IMG/VR virus record: IMGVR_UViG_3300042924_001029
Coordinates: 1-32,433 of that record
From: a virus
Strand: one strand, 5' to 3'
DNA: 32,433 nucleotides
Shown here piece after piece: positions 13,912 to 21,609 of this stretch. The position numbers and the translations under genes are program-made. Below the pieces are notes generated by a model, which had not been told where the DNA came from, made no database searches, and saw nothing but the letters and a program-made list of their open reading frames with translations. Numbering within the stretch: position 1 is the stretch's first letter; each line of letters begins with the position of its first letter.

Positions 13912-14335
13912 ACCGGTAGCTTTTGACGAAGCTGAGTTGGCTTGGGCTTTTCCGAGCGTAGACCCCGGTGCTAAACCTCTTGGCGGACGCATTCTCGTGC
14001 AATTGCGCCGCACCAAAAAGAAGGCAACAAGCGCAGGGATTATTTTGGTTGAAGAGACTAAAGAAACCGAAAAGTGGCAGAACATGGTGGCCAAGGTCGT
14101 CGAGATCGGTCCGCTGGCATTTAAGCATCGGGACACGATGCAGGCATGGCCAGAGGGGTCTTGGTGTTCCGTGGGCGACTACATCCGCGTCCCCAAATGG
14201 GGCGGTGATCGCTGGGAAGTCAAAGTCCCCGGCGATGACGATTTTGAAGATCCGGCACTGTTTATGGTTCTGAACGATCACGAGGTGATTGCAAAGCTCA
14301 CTGGTGATCCACTTGCAATGAGGGCCTTCCTGTGA
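13898..14335 (+). CDS. GroES-like phage co-chaperonin
   Basis: The core (about residues 25-125) follows the GroES/Cpn10 pattern. PLGGRILVQLRR equals the N-terminal RPLHDRVIVKR, KKATSAGIILVEET equals the GroEL-binding mobile loop with its hydrophobic I-V-L triplet (here I-I-L), then VAKVVEIGP, VGDYIRVP, and a final strand-and-helix LNDHEVIAKL. At 145 residues it is longer than bacterial GroES (about 97), with an extra N-terminal arm of about 25 residues and insertions near the roof. It probably works with host GroEL to fold the capsid protein, as T4 gp31 does; its place between portal and scaffold supports this. ATG 13898 or 13904 may be the start. It overlaps the scaffold gene by a GTGA. Confidence 0.82.
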   Translation: MNMSEPVAFDEAELAWAFPSVDPGAKPLGGRILVQLRRTKKKATSAGIILVEETKETEKWQNMVAKVVEIGPLAFKHRDTMQAWPEGSWCSVGDYIRVPKWGGDRWEVKVPGDDDFEDPALFMVLNDHEVIAKLTGDPLAMRAFL

Positions 14336-15282
14336 CTACAGAAAAAGCACAAGACCAGAACGAAGAAATTGCAGTCGTTGAAGAAAAGGACGGGTCGGTC
14401 ACCGTTCAGCTTCCCAACGACATGGAGTCCCCCGACGCTCAAGAAGAGCAGGCGGAGGCTCATCAAGACGACGGCGGAGATGAGGATCATCCCGACGATA
14501 CCGATGCCATCCGAGAGGCCAGACGCAACCGTCGCCGGGCCAAAAAGGATTACATCAAGCGCACCAACGAGGAAAAGGACGCCAAGCTGCAACTGCTTGA
14601 GCGCCAGAACCGCGAGTTGATGGAGCGCCTGTCTGTCGTGGAGCGCAAGACCCACGGTGCCGATTTGGCTCGCTTTGAGAAGGCCATCGAGGACGAACAG
14701 TACCGCCTCCAATACGCGCAGCGCAAAATGCAGGAAGCCACCGATAACTCGGACGGAGCCGCATTTACCAAGGCGCAGGAGATGTGGTACGACAGCCGCC
14801 GCAAACTTGAGGCGATGCAGAACTACAAGGAACGCGCAGCACGAGCCGACACGCAGGAATCTGCCCCGGCAAACCCCAAATTGGTCAGGCTGGCCAATGA
14901 CTGGATGGAGCGCAATTCTTGGTACAACCCCGATTCCGGCGACGAGGACACGGCCATTGCCAAGGTCATCGACCAGCGGCTGGTGTCCGAGGGTTGGGAT
15001 CCCGCAACAAAAGATTATTGGGATGAGCTTGACAACCGCTTGCAAAAGCGATTGCCACACCGTTATACTCGATCACAAGACGAAAGTCCGTCCAGAAGGA
15101 GCCCTCGTAGCTTTGTGACTGGGTCGAGTCGTGAGTCAGCCGGAAGAGGCGGCGGCAACGAATTTGTTTTGGAGCCTGAACAGGTCCGAGCAATGAAGGA
15201 AGCCGGTTTTTGGGATGATCCCCAGAAACGCAGCCGGATGATTAAACGATACGCCCAAGACGCACGCAACAAAAGGAGCTAA
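14332..15282 (+). CDS. Scaffolding protein
   Basis: An internal scaffold that guides capsid assembly and is later lost. The 316-residue protein is very acidic at the N-terminus (about 1-60, many Asp/Glu), followed by an Arg/Lys-rich helix and a long coiled-coil region (about 80-165: KLQLLERQNRELMERLSVVE, FEKAIEDEQYRLQYAQRKMQ). The C-terminal third has ANDWMERNSWYNPDSGDEDT, a Ser/Arg-rich linker, and a short basic end expected to bind the capsid protein. The GTG start lies in a GTGA overlap with the co-chaperonin. Position just before the capsid genes and composition support the call. Confidence 0.75.
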   Translation: MTTEKAQDQNEEIAVVEEKDGSVTVQLPNDMESPDAQEEQAEAHQDDGGDEDHPDDTDAIREARRNRRRAKKDYIKRTNEEKDAKLQLLERQNRELMERLSVVERKTHGADLARFEKAIEDEQYRLQYAQRKMQEATDNSDGAAFTKAQEMWYDSRRKLEAMQNYKERAARADTQESAPANPKLVRLANDWMERNSWYNPDSGDEDTAIAKVIDQRLVSEGWDPATKDYWDELDNRLQKRLPHRYTRSQDESPSRRSPRSFVTGSSRESAGRGGGNEFVLEPEQVRAMKEAGFWDDPQKRSRMIKRYAQDARNKRS

Positions 15283-15287
15283 ACATT

Positions 15288-15830
15288 ATGGACACACGTC
15301 TCAAAAAAACTCTCAACGCTGGTGGCCGCGAGAATCGATCTTCGCAAGATCAGACCCGAGCCGCCCCCGAAGAGAAGTTCATGTCAGCGCAGGAACGTCG
15401 AAAGATGTGGAGCGATGAGTGGACACAAAGTGCGCTGCCAAAAGTTCCGGAAATGCCGGGATGGCACCTTTGCTGGTTATCGACGACCAATGGATACGAC
15501 AGCATCGATAAGCGGATGCGACTCGGCTACATACCTGTTCGCGCAGATGAGTTGCCTGGGTTCGAGAATTACCGCGTAAAGGCTGGAGAGGATATTGGGT
15601 TTATTGCGTGCAACGAGATGCGCCTGTACAAACTTCCGATGGATGTTTATCAGGACATCATGCTGCAAATGCACCATGAGGCTCCTCAGGACGAGGCGGA
15701 CAAGATCCGGGTTCAAGCTGAGAATCTTCAGGGCGCACGCGATAGTTCGGGGAAATCCCTGGGCGCTGTCGAAGGCGAGGGTTTTGGCAACATCGACCGA
15801 ACTGTTAGAACCCCTGTATTCCAGGGATAA
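15288..15830 (+). CDS. Conserved head-module protein, unknown (180 aa)
   Basis: A soluble protein lying between scaffold and decoration genes. The first 35 residues are polar and probably disordered. The core has WSDEWTQSALPKVPEMPGWH, then GYIPVRADELPGF and a helix (LPMDVYQDIMLQMHHEAP), and the C-terminus is Gly/Asp-rich. I know similar proteins in this position from uncultured phages only as a conserved unknown. It may be a minor virion or assembly protein. The start has AGGAG (15274-15278) at slightly long spacing. Confidence 0.7.
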   Translation: MDTRLKKTLNAGGRENRSSQDQTRAAPEEKFMSAQERRKMWSDEWTQSALPKVPEMPGWHLCWLSTTNGYDSIDKRMRLGYIPVRADELPGFENYRVKAGEDIGFIACNEMRLYKLPMDVYQDIMLQMHHEAPQDEADKIRVQAENLQGARDSSGKSLGAVEGEGFGNIDRTVRTPVFQG

Positions 15831-15845
15831 CCAAGGAGTAAGACT

Positions 15846-16418
15846 ATGTCTTCAAGTAATGCTCCGTTCGGCTTGCGTCCTGCGTTCCATCCCTCCGGCT
15901 TGGATCGCGCACAGGCGCTGGCTAACGGTATTGCGTCGGCTTACAACACCGACATTCTGAAGGGCCAACCGGTCAAGCTCAATTCGAGCGGCAATCTGGT
16001 TGTTGCTGCTGCTGGCGATGCCTTCCAAGGCGCTTTCGCTGGCGTTGAGTTCACCGACACCACTGGTCGTCGTCGCGTCTCGAACTACTGGCCTGCCAAT
16101 ACGGCATACCAGACCGGTTCGTGCGTCGCCTATTTCTACAACGATCCCAACATCGTTTATGAAATCCAGGCTGCCGGCTCGCTGGCTCAGACCTCGATTG
16201 GTGATATGGCTGATCTGTCCAACACCACCGCTGGCTCCAACGTGACCGGCCTGTCGCAATGCACTCTGTCCACCACCCTGGTGGGCGCAGGCAACAGCGC
16301 ACAGATGCTGATCCGTGATCTGGCTCCCTACCCCGACAATGAGTGGGGCGATGCGTACACGATTGTGCGCGTAACCATCAACGAGTCGCAGTTCAATGCG
16401 TCCGTGAACGCAATCTAA
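15846..16418 (+). CDS. Putative capsid decoration protein
   Basis: The 190-residue product opens with PFGLRPAFHPSGLDRAQALA, then strand-rich sequence with LKGQPVKLNSSGNLVVAAAG and FQGAFAGVEFTDTTGRRRVS. This beta-rich layout immediately before the major capsid gene fits head decoration or cement proteins. It would bind the outside of the capsid lattice. The call rests on position and beta-strand content; a specific family is not named. AAGGAG lies just before ATG 15846. A highly regular codon choice, as in the capsid gene, suggests high expression. Confidence 0.6.
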   Translation: MSSSNAPFGLRPAFHPSGLDRAQALANGIASAYNTDILKGQPVKLNSSGNLVVAAAGDAFQGAFAGVEFTDTTGRRRVSNYWPANTAYQTGSCVAYFYNDPNIVYEIQAAGSLAQTSIGDMADLSNTTAGSNVTGLSQCTLSTTLVGAGNSAQMLIRDLAPYPDNEWGDAYTIVRVTINESQFNASVNAI

Positions 16419-16430
16419 GGAGAGTGAATC

Positions 16431-17345
16431 ATGGCCGCTCCGATGCGCAGTACCGACTTTCGGTCAATTGTTGAACCTATCCTGAACGAGTGCTTTGACG
16501 GCGTGTACGATCAACGCACTGACGAGTGGAGCCGAGTGTTCCGCGAGCAGGAAGGTATTCCCCGTAACTACCACGAAGAGCCCGTCCTGTACGGCTTTGG
16601 CGCTGCCCCGCAGTTGCCTGACGGCACCCCCGTCAGCTACCAGCAGGGTGGTGTGCTGTTCCTCAAGCGATACGTTTACAACGTGTATGGTCTGGCCTTC
16701 GCGCTGACCAAAGTGCTTGTTGAGGACGGCGACCATATCCGTATCGGTCAGGTGTACGCTCGTCACCTCGCCCAGTCGCTGATCGAGACCAAAGAGACGC
16801 TGTCGGCCAACGTGCTGAACCGCGCTTTCAATGCCTCGTATCCTGGCGGCGACGGCGTGGCTCTGAACAGTGCTTCGCACCCCATCGTCAACGGCACCGC
16901 CAGCAACCTGCTGACCACTGCCGCCAACCTGTCTCAGACCTCGCTTGAGCAGATGTTGATCCAGATCCGTCAGGCTGTGGACAACAACGGCAAGAAGATT
17001 CGTCTGGTGCCCCGCCAACTGGTGGTCGCTCCTGGCAACGTCTTCCAGGCCGAAGTTCTGCTGAAGTCCGTGCTGCGTGCCGGCAACGCGAACAACGACA
17101 TCAACCCCATCAAGTCGATTGGCTTGCTGGACGAGGGTGCCGCTGTTATCTCGCGTCTGACCAGCGCCACCGCATGGTGGGTTCAGACCGACGCTCCCGA
17201 GGGCATGAAGCTCATGATGCGTCGTCGTCTGGAGAAGACGATGGAAGGCGACTTCGAAACTGACTCGATGCGCTACAAGGCCACCGAGCGTTACGACGTC
17301 GGCTTCACCGACTGGCGTGCGATGTACGGTACCCCCGGCGTCTAA
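16431..17345 (+). CDS. Major capsid protein
   Basis: The main shell protein, expected to have the HK97 fold. At 304 residues, the N-terminus MRSTDFRSIVEPILNECFDG and the block KRYVYNVYGLAFALTKVLVE (E-loop and spine-helix region) are of the Mu gpT-like head protein type. The C-terminal half has RQLVVAPGNVFQAEVLLKSV and a final strand region KATERYDVGFTDWRAMYG, as in that family. It follows scaffold and decoration genes and precedes a strong GC hairpin, as expected for a highly expressed structural gene. GGAGAG is the ribosome site. The fold assignment is from sequence pattern only. Confidence 0.85.
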   Translation: MAAPMRSTDFRSIVEPILNECFDGVYDQRTDEWSRVFREQEGIPRNYHEEPVLYGFGAAPQLPDGTPVSYQQGGVLFLKRYVYNVYGLAFALTKVLVEDGDHIRIGQVYARHLAQSLIETKETLSANVLNRAFNASYPGGDGVALNSASHPIVNGTASNLLTTAANLSQTSLEQMLIQIRQAVDNNGKKIRLVPRQLVVAPGNVFQAEVLLKSVLRAGNANNDINPIKSIGLLDEGAAVISRLTSATAWWVQTDAPEGMKLMMRRRLEKTMEGDFETDSMRYKATERYDVGFTDWRAMYGTPGV

Positions 17346-17350
17346 ACCTA

Positions 17351-17372
17351 AGCGGGGGCCTCGGCCCCTGCT
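17351..17372 (+). terminator. GC hairpin after the capsid gene
   Basis: AGCGGGGGC (17351-17359) pairs with GCCCCTGCT (17364-17372), with one G-T pair, around a CTCG loop. It lies six bases after the capsid stop and has no T-run, so it may stabilise the upstream mRNA or terminate only partly. Confidence 0.5.
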
Positions 17373-17390
17373 CCATTAAGGAGTAAGACA

Positions 17391-17840
17391 ATGGCACAGA
17401 CCTACTTTGGCAGCACTGTCCGCGCTGGCTCTGGGACTCTGACCGATACCGTCGACGGCGGTTTCACGGTTCTGACCCAGACCACCACGGTCACGACCGC
17501 AGCCGCAGGCACCGCAACCAGTGCAACCCTGACTCTCCCCGCTTCGTCCCAGATCATCGACTTTTATGTCGATATGGTTCAGGATGAGGTCGTGGGAGGT
17601 GGCACGGCCACTGCAATCGCAATGACTATTGGCACCGCTGCGGCTGGGACACAGTATGTGTCTTCGACCGACATCTTTGCCGGTGGTCGTGCGGCTTTGA
17701 CTTTTACCGCAGCCCAACTGGCGGCGATGGCGGACATTGGCACCAGCCAATCCGTTGTCATCACCGTTGATCCCAACGGCACGATCAGCACGACCCAGGC
17801 GATTGTTCGTCTGACGGTTGTGTATGCTCAGAAAGTTTGA
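17391..17840 (+). CDS. Beta-rich virion protein (149 aa), possible decoration protein
   Basis: The protein is nearly all short beta strands rich in Thr, Ala and Gly (TVTTAAAGTATSATLTLPAS, AIVRLTVVYAQKV), with no charge clusters. This is typical of head-decoration or spike-type virion proteins. It follows the capsid gene and hairpin and has GGAG (17380-17383) before ATG 17391. Exact family and location on the virion are not known. Confidence 0.6.
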   Translation: MAQTYFGSTVRAGSGTLTDTVDGGFTVLTQTTTVTTAAAGTATSATLTLPASSQIIDFYVDMVQDEVVGGGTATAIAMTIGTAAAGTQYVSSTDIFAGGRAALTFTAAQLAAMADIGTSQSVVITVDPNGTISTTQAIVRLTVVYAQKV

Positions 17841-17848
17841 GGCGAATC

Positions 17849-19003
17849 ATGGGCCAATTCAAGCCAATGGTCAAAATGATGACCACTGAGCCTTCGGTTG
17901 AACTGAAGCTCAAAAAAGGCGGCAAGGTTGAGAAGAAGATGCAGATGGGCGGCATGCCCGGTGCAACTCCTGCGATGCCTGCTCGTGGCGGAATGATGCC
18001 TGCCCGCGCCCCAATGAAGCCCTCTATGGCCGCTCGTCGTCGTGCGATGATGGCTATGCCCGCTGGTGCCGCTCCCGCGGCTCCGGTTGGTATGGCCGGT
18101 CGCATGATGAAGGAAGGCGGCGAGTCCAAGTCCATGCACCAAGCCGAGATGAAGGCCATCAAGGGCCTGAAGTCTGAGATGCAGTCCCACAAGGACAAGC
18201 CTGCGTCGAAGGCCCACAAGGGTCTGAAGACCGGCGGCGTGGTCATGGGTCAAGGCGGCTACAAAAAGGGCGGCATGGTCAAGATGGCTGAGGGTGGCGT
18301 TCCCAAGAGCGGCATCATCAACACCGAAGGCCAGGGCGGCAAGTACCGCGACACCCTGATGCACACTGCAAAGCCTGATCACTCCCCGGCCAAAACCGGT
18401 GACGTGAAGCTGGGCAACGGCGGTGGCTACGCTACTGGTGGCGTTGCGAAGTCCAACGGCGGCGGCTATCGTAAAGGTGGTGCCGCAAAAAAGGGCTACG
18501 CGGCGGGGGGAGTTGTTGATAGCGGTGCCCCCGTCGCTATGCCGCAGGGCCGTAAAAAGCCGAGCACTCCCGTGAGCATCAACCAGCTTTCTGGCACCTT
18601 CAAGAAAGGCGGCAGTGTCACTGCTGCTGAAGGCCGCTTGCAGAAAAACTTCAAAAGCGAGAACGCTACGGCCATGAAACAGGCCAAGGCGTACTCCAAC
18701 GAGGTCTACAGCAAGTACGGCAAGAAGATGAACGAAGGCGGCAAGGTTGACTTGTCCAAGGGTGCTTACGACGCCGCGATTGGTCCGACCAAGGAAGAGA
18801 TGGACATGGCCAAGGCCATTCGGTCTATTCCCCGTCGGATGTTCGAGGGGGCGAAAAGTCTGTTCGGTCAAGGCAGCGTCACCGAAGCGGAGCGTAAAGC
18901 TCTGCAAGGGGCGACGGCAAAGCCTGCCGGCAGCGTCACCAAGACAGAGAAATCTGTCACGGTGGAGCCCGCCAAGAAGCGCGGTGGTTTGGCGACGTGC
19001 TGA
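17849..19003 (+). CDS. Lys/Gly/Met-rich low-complexity protein with Gly-Gly motif repeats (384 aa)
   Basis: The sequence is low in complexity and strongly basic. It is dominated by repeats of the form K-x-GG-x-V: LKKGGKVEKKMQMGG, YKKGGMVKMAEGGV, FKKGGSVTAAEG, NEGGKVDLSKG, ending KRGGLATC. Met/Pro/Ala-rich stretches lie at about 35-90. Helix-prone pieces separate the motifs (QAEMKAIKGLKSEMQSHKDK). I know Gly-Gly motif proteins of this look from uncultured marine and freshwater phages, with no known role. It could be a DNA-associated internal virion protein. ATG 17849 is used rather than an in-frame TTG at 17837 that overlaps the previous gene. A terminator follows at 19010. Confidence 0.7.
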   Translation: MGQFKPMVKMMTTEPSVELKLKKGGKVEKKMQMGGMPGATPAMPARGGMMPARAPMKPSMAARRRAMMAMPAGAAPAAPVGMAGRMMKEGGESKSMHQAEMKAIKGLKSEMQSHKDKPASKAHKGLKTGGVVMGQGGYKKGGMVKMAEGGVPKSGIINTEGQGGKYRDTLMHTAKPDHSPAKTGDVKLGNGGGYATGGVAKSNGGGYRKGGAAKKGYAAGGVVDSGAPVAMPQGRKKPSTPVSINQLSGTFKKGGSVTAAEGRLQKNFKSENATAMKQAKAYSNEVYSKYGKKMNEGGKVDLSKGAYDAAIGPTKEEMDMAKAIRSIPRRMFEGAKSLFGQGSVTEAERKALQGATAKPAGSVTKTEKSVTVEPAKKRGGLATC

Positions 19004-19009
19004 AACAAG

Positions 19010-19033
19010 GTGGGGGCTTCGGCCCCCGCTTTT
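19010..19033 (+). terminator. UUCG-capped terminator with T-run
   Basis: GTGGGGGC (19010-19017) pairs with GCCCCCGC (19022-19029) around TTCG, with one G-T pair, then TTTT (19030-19033). The short T-run makes this the best classic terminator among the three GC hairpins. It would end transcripts of the capsid block. Confidence 0.65.
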
Positions 19034-19047
19034 GATTGGGGAAACAA

Positions 19048-19353
19048 ATGAAAGTCCAAACCGTAGCCCGCACCGGCACAGGTTCTACTGATGCGGTGGT
19101 CATCAACACCAACGTGACCCCGGTAAATATTGGCTTTGCGGTCATCGTGACCGGCACGGTCAACTATTCCGTCCAATACAGCTACGATGATCCTGGCGTT
19201 GGCTTCACGACATGGTTCGATGATGCCACGATCACCAGCAAGACTGGCAACGAGGACGGCTCAATCAACTTCCCGATTACTGGCTTGAAGGTTCTGGTCA
19301 ATTCTGGCACCGGTACCGTCACGCTGAAGGTCGTTCAGGCGGGGATCGCCTGA
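19048..19353 (+). CDS. Small beta-sandwich-like virion protein (101 aa)
   Basis: A strand-rich protein without charge clusters (VVINTNVTPVNIGFAVIVTG, VQYSYDDPG, FTTWFDDATI, then NFPITGLKVLVNSGTGTVTL). The layout suggests an Ig-like or jelly-roll virion domain. It follows the terminator, so it should have its own promoter or be read through. ATG 19048 has GGGGA just upstream; an in-frame TTG at 19036 is less likely. It overlaps the next gene by one base (TGATG). The role on the virion is not known. Confidence 0.6.
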   Translation: MKVQTVARTGTGSTDAVVINTNVTPVNIGFAVIVTGTVNYSVQYSYDDPGVGFTTWFDDATITSKTGNEDGSINFPITGLKVLVNSGTGTVTLKVVQAGIA

Positions 19354-20132
19354 TGGCCACGACCATCTCCTCCATCACGAGGCAGGGCACATTCGAGCCC
19401 TTTGAGCTTCAGGTCTCTCGCGGCCAGATCCAGGGTCACCGCAACGTCACCGTTTTTGGTTTCAACCCAGACGTAGATACGACTCAAGTCAGCGTATGGC
19501 CGCTGCCCAGTCTGATCACTTTCCCCGCGGCTGCCTTGCAGATGACCGTAAGTTCGACGAGCGCAAACGATACGGCAGCAGGAACTGGCGCTCGCACGGT
19601 TGTTGTGCAGGGTGTGGACGCAAACTACAACGAGGTCACAGAGACCGTCACCCTCAACGGTCAGACCGCAGTCACGATGACGGCGTCTTTGCTGCGCGTG
19701 AACTACGTCTACGTTGGCACCGTGGGGTCGGGAAATAGCGCCGCTGGCGACATCTACATCGGCACGGGCACCGTGACCGCAGGCGTTCCTGCAACGACCT
19801 ACGACATCATCAAGTTTGACTACAACAACACGACGACGGGCAGCTATACGGTGCCTGCCGGGTACACGGCTTATGTTTCGCAGGGCCTTTTCTCGACGGG
19901 TCAGGCTGGTGGATCCAACCCTGTTCAGGGTCGTCTTTTGACCAGGGGCGTGGACAACGTGCGTCGCACTGCCGCAATCACGACCATCAACAATGGCGTG
20001 GCCAACTACGTTTTTGAGTACCCGCTGGCCATTCCAGCGAAGACCACGGTTGAGGCAACGGCTATTGGGGCTTCGAGCAACAACTCCGTCTCTTCAATGT
20101 TCATTCTCTTGCTTGTCAAAGAGGGGCCGTGA
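19353..20132 (+). CDS. Virion structural protein (259 aa), unknown location
   Basis: A long beta-rich protein containing NVTVFGFNPDVDTTQVSVWP, the block VVVQGVDANYNEVTETVTLN and IYIGTGTVTAGVP. I recognise these blocks from structural proteins of many podoviruses and uncultured phages. It probably forms part of the head or neck; the precise position is unknown. The product has no membrane segment or signal peptide. It is coupled to both neighbours by one-base overlaps (TGATG). Confidence 0.65.
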   Translation: MATTISSITRQGTFEPFELQVSRGQIQGHRNVTVFGFNPDVDTTQVSVWPLPSLITFPAAALQMTVSSTSANDTAAGTGARTVVVQGVDANYNEVTETVTLNGQTAVTMTASLLRVNYVYVGTVGSGNSAAGDIYIGTGTVTAGVPATTYDIIKFDYNNTTTGSYTVPAGYTAYVSQGLFSTGQAGGSNPVQGRLLTRGVDNVRRTAAITTINNGVANYVFEYPLAIPAKTTVEATAIGASSNNSVSSMFILLLVKEGP

Positions 20133-20536
20133 TGCCTGCAAAGTCTCAAGCCCAGTTCCGCCTGATGAAGGCCGCGGAGAACAATCCCAAGTTCGCCAAG
20201 AAGGTGGGCATCAAGCAGAGCGTTGCTGCTGAGTACACCCAGGCCAACAAGGGCAAGAAGGCCTATAGCAGCCTGCCAGAGCGCATGAAAGAGGGCGGGG
20301 TATCCCTTGCTGTGGGCCGAGGCGAGAAGATGCCTGTAGAGCGTGGTGCTGGGCTGACGGCAAAAGGCCGCGAGAAGTACAACCGCGAGACGGGTGCAAA
20401 TTTGAAGGCTCCGCAGCCTCAAGGAGGCTCCCGCAGAGACTCTTTTTGCGCGAGAATGGGTGCCATAGCAGAGAAGAGTGAGAAGGGCAGCCGCTCCCGC
20501 GCCTCCATGAAGCGTTGGAATTGCCCCGGATGGTGA
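20132..20536 (+). CDS. Basic virion-associated protein with conserved C-terminal module (134 aa)
   Basis: The start MPAKSQAQFRLMKAAENN and the C-terminal module (GLTAKGREKYNRETGANLKA, then GGSRRDSFCARM and SRASMKRWNCPGW) are strongly basic. They are a pattern I have seen in many phage and cyanophage proteins, possibly the family called DUF6321; I cannot verify the number. A Gly-Gly-Val motif (MKEGGVSLAVG) lies between. It may be an internal or DNA-binding virion protein. ATG 20132 is used, overlapping the previous stop by one base; GTG 20129 is an alternative. Confidence 0.65.
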   Translation: MPAKSQAQFRLMKAAENNPKFAKKVGIKQSVAAEYTQANKGKKAYSSLPERMKEGGVSLAVGRGEKMPVERGAGLTAKGREKYNRETGANLKAPQPQGGSRRDSFCARMGAIAEKSEKGSRSRASMKRWNCPGW

Positions 20537-20544
20537 GGTAAAGC

Positions 20545-21606
20545 ATGGCCTACTCGGGAACCGTTGGCACGACTGTCATCCAAGTCCAGACCCTGATTGA
20601 TCACGGGGCGCGTCGCTGCGGGAAATTGGCCGAGGAGTTGACCTCTGAGCAGCTTTTGAGCGCCAGGGAGTCGCTGTATTTTCTGCTGTCGAACCTGATC
20701 AACATCGGAATCCAGTACTGGGCCATCGACAAGAAGGTCTACGGGGTCCAGGCGGACAAATACGTCTACAAGCTGCCCCTGGGCGGCAATGATGTGCTCC
20801 AGGCCCTGTATCGCCGCATGAATCGGCCCTCCGGCTCCTATGCGACGAGTGCCGGCGGCAACGTGGCCAACGCATTCGACAGCAACATCGACACGATTTG
20901 TACCCAGACATCCGCAAACGGCAACATTTCGGTCAACTACGGCACCGACAACCCGGTTTATGTGGGCTCCATCGGCGTTTTGCCTGGGGTTTCGGGCAAT
21001 TTCAACGTCGTCTTTGAGTATTCGGCTGACGGAATTACTTGGAGCACCCTGCTTGCGCCTGGGGTGACCGCCTGGGTCAACAATGAATGGCTTTGGTACG
21101 ACATTGAGGCCGGTCAGACGGTGCAGTACTACCGGATCCGCGAGACCGGCGGCAATACGCTGTCCCTGCGCGAGCTTTATTTCGGCAACAACTCGACCGA
21201 AATCACGATGGCTCGCCTGAACCGGGACGACTACACGAACCTGCCCAACAAGAATTTCACGGCCAACCAGCCGTTCCAGTATTGGTTCAACCGGACGATC
21301 CCGCAGTCGGAGATTTATCTCTGGCCGGTGCCGTCTGACCCCTTCGTGCAGATGACGGTCTGGTATTCGCGCCAGATCATGGACGTTGGCGACCTCTACG
21401 GCGAGCTTGAAGTGCCGCAGCGGTGGTTTGAGGCCGTCATCTTTATGCTGGCCCACCGCATGAGCCTGGAGTTGCCTGGGGTGGACACCGCCCGCATCCA
21501 GTACCTTGAGGGGCAGGCCGACAAGTATTTGGGACTGGCCGAAGCCGAAGAGCGCGACAAGTCGCCGATCTACTTTGCACCAAATATCAGCGTGTATACG
21601 AGGTGA
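20545..21606 (+). CDS. gp4-like head-tail adaptor with inserted F5/8C-type domain
   Basis: The adaptor of short-tailed phages plugs the portal and links the tail. The outer parts fit the gp4 (tail accessory factor) type: N-terminal helices with LLSNLINIGIQYWAI and YVYKLPLGGNDVLQALYRRM (to about 95), then LNRDDYTNLPNKNF, FNRTIPQSEIYLWPVP and C-terminal helices (about 217-353). Between them, residues about 97-216, is an insert with the F5/8 type C (discoidin) pattern: NAFDSNIDT near 109-117, FEYSADGITW at 157-166, and a final strand YYRIRE. Such beta-sandwich domains often bind sugars. The insert would project from the neck. The reading frame is intact. Confidence 0.72.
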   Translation: MAYSGTVGTTVIQVQTLIDHGARRCGKLAEELTSEQLLSARESLYFLLSNLINIGIQYWAIDKKVYGVQADKYVYKLPLGGNDVLQALYRRMNRPSGSYATSAGGNVANAFDSNIDTICTQTSANGNISVNYGTDNPVYVGSIGVLPGVSGNFNVVFEYSADGITWSTLLAPGVTAWVNNEWLWYDIEAGQTVQYYRIRETGGNTLSLRELYFGNNSTEITMARLNRDDYTNLPNKNFTANQPFQYWFNRTIPQSEIYLWPVPSDPFVQMTVWYSRQIMDVGDLYGELEVPQRWFEAVIFMLAHRMSLELPGVDTARIQYLEGQADKYLGLAEAEERDKSPIYFAPNISVYTR

Positions 21607-21609
21607 TCC

